Positions 61,349 through 64,000 of a stretch of 64,000 nt of DNA are shown in pieces; position 1 is the first letter of the stretch; every line of letters starts with the position of its first letter. The translations under genes and the position numbers were made by a program. This DNA is from Streptomyces pseudovenezuelae (GTDB taxonomy: Bacteria; Actinomycetota; Actinomycetes; Streptomycetales; Streptomycetaceae): NCBI RefSeq assembly GCF_001513955.1, contig NZ_KQ948150.1:1-64000 (forward strand). Direction: 5' to 3'. The notes below the pieces were generated by a model, which made no database searches, had not been told where the DNA came from, and was given only the letters and a program-made list of their open reading frames with translations.

Positions 61349-61368
61349 GAGCACTTTGGGGCGCCCCT

Positions 61369-64000
61369 ATGCATGAAGCCATCCCGCAGCGCGGCGGACT
61401 GTCCCGACGCGCGGTCCTGGCCGCCGGGCTGACCGCGGGCGCCGTCGCGGCGCTCGGGGTGGCGGGGCCGGCCGCGGCCTCGGACACGTCCGCCCACTGG
61501 TTCGCGAACCCGGAGAAGTCCGTGCGGCCCAGGTTCCGCTGGTGGTGGCCGGACGGACTGGTGGACCCCGACGAGATCGCCCGCGAGATCGACCAGATCG
61601 CGGACGCGGGCTTCGGCGGTGTGGAGATCGCCGCCGTCCACCACAGCATCAAGGACAAGTCGGTCCTGGACACCGCGCACCACGGCTGGGGGAGCGGACC
61701 CTGGCGGGACGGCGTCGAGGCGGCGCTGCGCCGCGCGGCGGGACGGGGCCTCACCGTCGACCTCACCCTCGGCCCCAGCTGGCCCGTCGCCGTCCCCGGC
61801 CTCACCCCCGACGACGAGGCCGCCGCCAAGGAACTCGCCCACGGCCGCGCCGCGTTGACCGGCGGAAGCACCTACCGGGGCCCCGTCCCGCCGCCCGTGC
61901 ACGCCCCGGCCGCGGGCGTGACCCGACAGCAGCTCCTCGCCGTGCAGGCCGCCCGGGTCGAGCCCGCCCACTCGACCCGCAAAGAGACCGGCCTCGACCT
62001 CGCGAGCGTCCAGGACCTCACCGCGACCGTCACCGACGGCGCGCTGACCTGGACGGCACCCGAGGGCGGCGACTGGGTGCTCATCTCCTCCTGGCTGCGC
62101 GGCTCCGGCCAGCAGCCCGAGTCCGGCCCCCATTCCGCCCCGGCCGCCTACGCCGTCGACCACTTCAGCCCCGCCGGCACCACCGCGGTCACCTCCCACT
62201 GGCGGGACCACATCCTCACCCCGTCCCTGCGGCGCCTGCTGCGGGCCGCGGGCGGCTCCTTCTTCGAGGACTCCGTGGAACTGGAGACGGACGGCCTGAC
62301 CTGGACGTCCCTGCTGCCCGAGGCCTTCGAGAAGCACACCGGGCGGCCCCTGCTGCCGTATCTGCCCGCGCTCCTCCTGGACAAGGGCAACCAGGTCTTC
62401 GCCTACGAGGCCCAGGTGACCCGCCAGATCCGGCACGACTTCTGGGAGACCGTCTCCGGCCTCTTCAACCGCAACCACCTGACGGCCCTGCGGGACTGGG
62501 CACACACCCTCGGCATGACCCTGCGCTCGCAGCCCTACGGCCTCCAGACCGACGCCATAGCCTCGGCCGCGCTCCTCGACATCCCCGAGGGCGAGTCCCT
62601 CGGCTTCAAGAACCTGGACGACTACCGCTGCCTGGCCGGCGGCCGGGACATGGCAGGACGGACCGTCCTGTCCTGCGAGGCGGGCGCCTACAACGGCTCC
62701 GCGTACAGCACGACCTGGGACCGCTTCCTGCGGACCATGGGCGGCGCCTACGCGGCCGGCGTCAACCAGACCGTCGTGCACGGCTTCTCCTACGCCACCG
62801 CCCCCGGGGTGAACTGGCCGGGATTCGCGGCCTTCAGCCCCTACAACGGCACCGCCGGCTACGGCGAGTCGTGGGGCCCGCGCCAGCCCACCTGGCGACA
62901 CGTCGAGGACATCGCCGGCTACCTCGGCCGGGTCCACCAGGTACTCCAGAGCGGTATGGCCAGGGCGGACGTCGCCGTGTTCCGGCAGACCGGCTACACC
63001 GCCACCGGTATCGGCGCCTCCTGGTTCACGGCGACCGGTGTCCCGCTCGGCTGGAGCCACCAGTTCCTCAGCGGCCCCCTCCTCGACCTGCCCTCGGCCA
63101 CCGTCTCCCGCGGCCGGCTCGCCCCCGAAGGCCCCGCCTACAAGGCCCTGTTCGTCGAGGGCGACTTCTTCTACGGCTCCACCCCCACGCTCGCCGTCGA
63201 GGACGCCCGCAAGATCCTCGCCCTGGCCGAGGCGGGACTCCCCGTGGTCGTGTTCGGCGCCTTCGACCAGGCCCTGCCCCCCGGCGTCCCGGACCAGGGC
63301 GAGACCGACCGGCTGCGCGACCTCCTCGCCCGGCTGCTCGCACTGCCCCACGTCGTCCGGGTCACCGACAAGGCCGCCGTCGGCGACGCCCTCGCCGGGC
63401 TGGGCGTGCGCGCCGACGTACGGCACGCGACCGCCTCCACGCTCCTCAACGCCCACCGGGTCACCGCCGACGCGGACTTCTACTACCTGTGCAACGGCAA
63501 GCACGCCGAGACGGTCAAGCCGCCCGTCGCCGCGATCGACCACGACGTCACGCTGCGCCGCACACACGGCGCCAGGACGGTGCCGTATCTGCTCGACCCC
63601 TGGACCGGCGAGGCGACCCGGCTCGCGCGCTACACCGAGGACGGGGACGACATCACCCTGCGGGTCGCGCTCCAGCCCGGACAGACGATGATCGTCGCCC
63701 TCGGACGGCCCGGTCTGTTCGGCGACCGCCACGGCCACAGCCCGCACGCCGAGACCACCGACGCCGACTCGGTGCTGTTCACCGAGCGCGGCCTGACCGT
63801 GCGCGCCCGCACCGCCGGTACCTGGACCACCCGTCTGTCCCAGGGCCGCACCGTCACCACCAGGACCCCCGCCGTACCCGCGCCGATCACCCCGGTCCGC
63901 TGGGAACTGGACGTCGAGGACTGGTACCCGGGCCCGGACGCCACCCGCACCGAACGCGTCCGGCGCGGTCTCACGCTCGACACGCTCAGACCCTGGTCGC
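61369..64000 (+). CDS. Tat-exported GH106-like glycosidase (cut by right edge)
   Basis: At least 877 codons; the C-terminus is beyond the window. A twin-arginine signal (LSRRAVLAAGLTAGAVAAL, cleaved near AAA-SD) directs export. The mature N-terminus RPRFRWWWPDGLVDPDEIAR followed by EIDQIADAGFGGVEIA is the hallmark of the GH106 alpha-L-rhamnosidase group. Extracellular release of rhamnose or related sugar from plant polysaccharide or glycosides is likely. The ATG at 61369 gives MHEAIPQRGG. Regulated by a LacI-type operator upstream. Confidence 0.85.
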   Translation, partial: MHEAIPQRGGLSRRAVLAAGLTAGAVAALGVAGPAAASDTSAHWFANPEKSVRPRFRWWWPDGLVDPDEIAREIDQIADAGFGGVEIAAVHHSIKDKSVLDTAHHGWGSGPWRDGVEAALRRAAGRGLTVDLTLGPSWPVAVPGLTPDDEAAAKELAHGRAALTGGSTYRGPVPPPVHAPAAGVTRQQLLAVQAARVEPAHSTRKETGLDLASVQDLTATVTDGALTWTAPEGGDWVLISSWLRGSGQQPESGPHSAPAAYAVDHFSPAGTTAVTSHWRDHILTPSLRRLLRAAGGSFFEDSVELETDGLTWTSLLPEAFEKHTGRPLLPYLPALLLDKGNQVFAYEAQVTRQIRHDFWETVSGLFNRNHLTALRDWAHTLGMTLRSQPYGLQTDAIASAALLDIPEGESLGFKNLDDYRCLAGGRDMAGRTVLSCEAGAYNGSAYSTTWDRFLRTMGGAYAAGVNQTVVHGFSYATAPGVNWPGFAAFSPYNGTAGYGESWGPRQPTWRHVEDIAGYLGRVHQVLQSGMARADVAVFRQTGYTATGIGASWFTATGVPLGWSHQFLSGPLLDLPSATVSRGRLAPEGPAYKALFVEGDFFYGSTPTLAVEDARKILALAEAGLPVVVFGAFDQALPPGVPDQGETDRLRDLLARLLALPHVVRVTDKAAVGDALAGLGVRADVRHATASTLLNAHRVTADADFYYLCNGKHAETVKPPVAAIDHDVTLRRTHGARTVPYLLDPWTGEATRLARYTEDGDDITLRVALQPGQTMIVALGRPGLFGDRHGHSPHAETTDADSVLFTERGLTVRARTAGTWTTRLSQGRTVTTRTPAVPAPITPVRWELDVEDWYPGPDATRTERVRRGLTLDTLRPWS

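Noticed and set aside
61345..63747. An 800-codon open frame antisense to the GH106-like gene
   Set aside because: Composition-driven; the plus strand carries a Tat signal and family motifs.

Overview
The window is chromosomal DNA of a high-G+C actinobacterium, almost certainly a Streptomyces. This rests on the very strong G/C third-position bias, frequent GTG and TTG starts, purine-rich ribosome sites, and families typical of the genus: GlgE, DUF5133, ANTAR, SigB-like sigma factor, DUF574 methyltransferase, PAS/GAF/SpoIIE phosphatase, BTAD regulator and NPP1 protein. I see no rRNA, tRNA, integrase, transposase, phage module or CRISPR array. It looks like an accessory part of a chromosome (arm or arm-proximal), built from many short independent operons, most with their own regulator.

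Layout. 1-3.9 kb: glycogen/maltosyl-phosphate metabolism (glgE cut by the left edge, DUF5133, an anti-sigma-like ATPase-fold protein, glgX). 3.9-6.1 kb: VOC protein, ANTAR protein, SigB-type sigma factor. 6.3-8.4 kb: MarR-controlled DrrAB-like exporter with a perfect palindromic operator. 8.5-14.4 kb: unknown protein, second-type hemC, acetyltransferase, an MFS exporter with a divergent DUF5937 regulator, questin-oxidase-like protein. 14.5-18.9 kb: secreted NPP1 (Nep1-like) protein, stand-alone ATP-dependent DNA ligase, a short-chain dehydrogenase with divergent TetR, NarL-type regulator. 19.2-25.9 kb: DHA2 exporter with TetR, an atypical OmpR-type regulator, a cytochrome P450/ferredoxin/ferredoxin-reductase operon, and a MarR. 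25.9-31.7 kb: fosmidomycin-resistance-like exporter with AraC regulator, DoxX-like protein plus peroxiredoxin, a five-domain PP2C phosphatase, a secreted cupin. 31.8-39.6 kb: LigD-type phosphoesterase, aldo-keto reductase, LacI regulator, and a complete sugar-uptake operon (binding protein, two permeases, GH32 fructosidase) whose promoter lies between two operator-like palindromes.

40-53 kb: TauD dioxygenase, luciferase-like monooxygenase, metallophosphoesterase, MHYT protein, SDR, two alpha/beta hydrolases, ComB-like phosphatase, methyltransferase, DEAD-box helicase, YciO-like protein, MerR with a 19-bp-spaced, probably leaderless promoter. 53-55.4 kb: a 34-bp tandem repeat array in front of a PucR-type regulator. 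55.4-55.8 kb: a compact unit with promoter, duplicated 33-bp leader element, 23-codon gene and very strong terminator. 56-59 kb: lipoprotein, cobalt transporter cbtBA under a cobalamin riboswitch, a histidine phosphatase lacking its catalytic signature, a dehalogenase/epoxide-hydrolase-like enzyme. 59-64 kb: BTAD regulator and a Tat-exported GH106-like glycosidase that runs off the right edge.

The parts least explained by known families are the small unit at 55.4-55.8 kb, the 34-bp array, the roughly 162-bp degenerate repeats after the LacI gene, and the shared 17-bp operator that appears to tie the P450 neighbourhood to the MarR gene. Assignments come from reading motifs and family resemblance; no database search was run.
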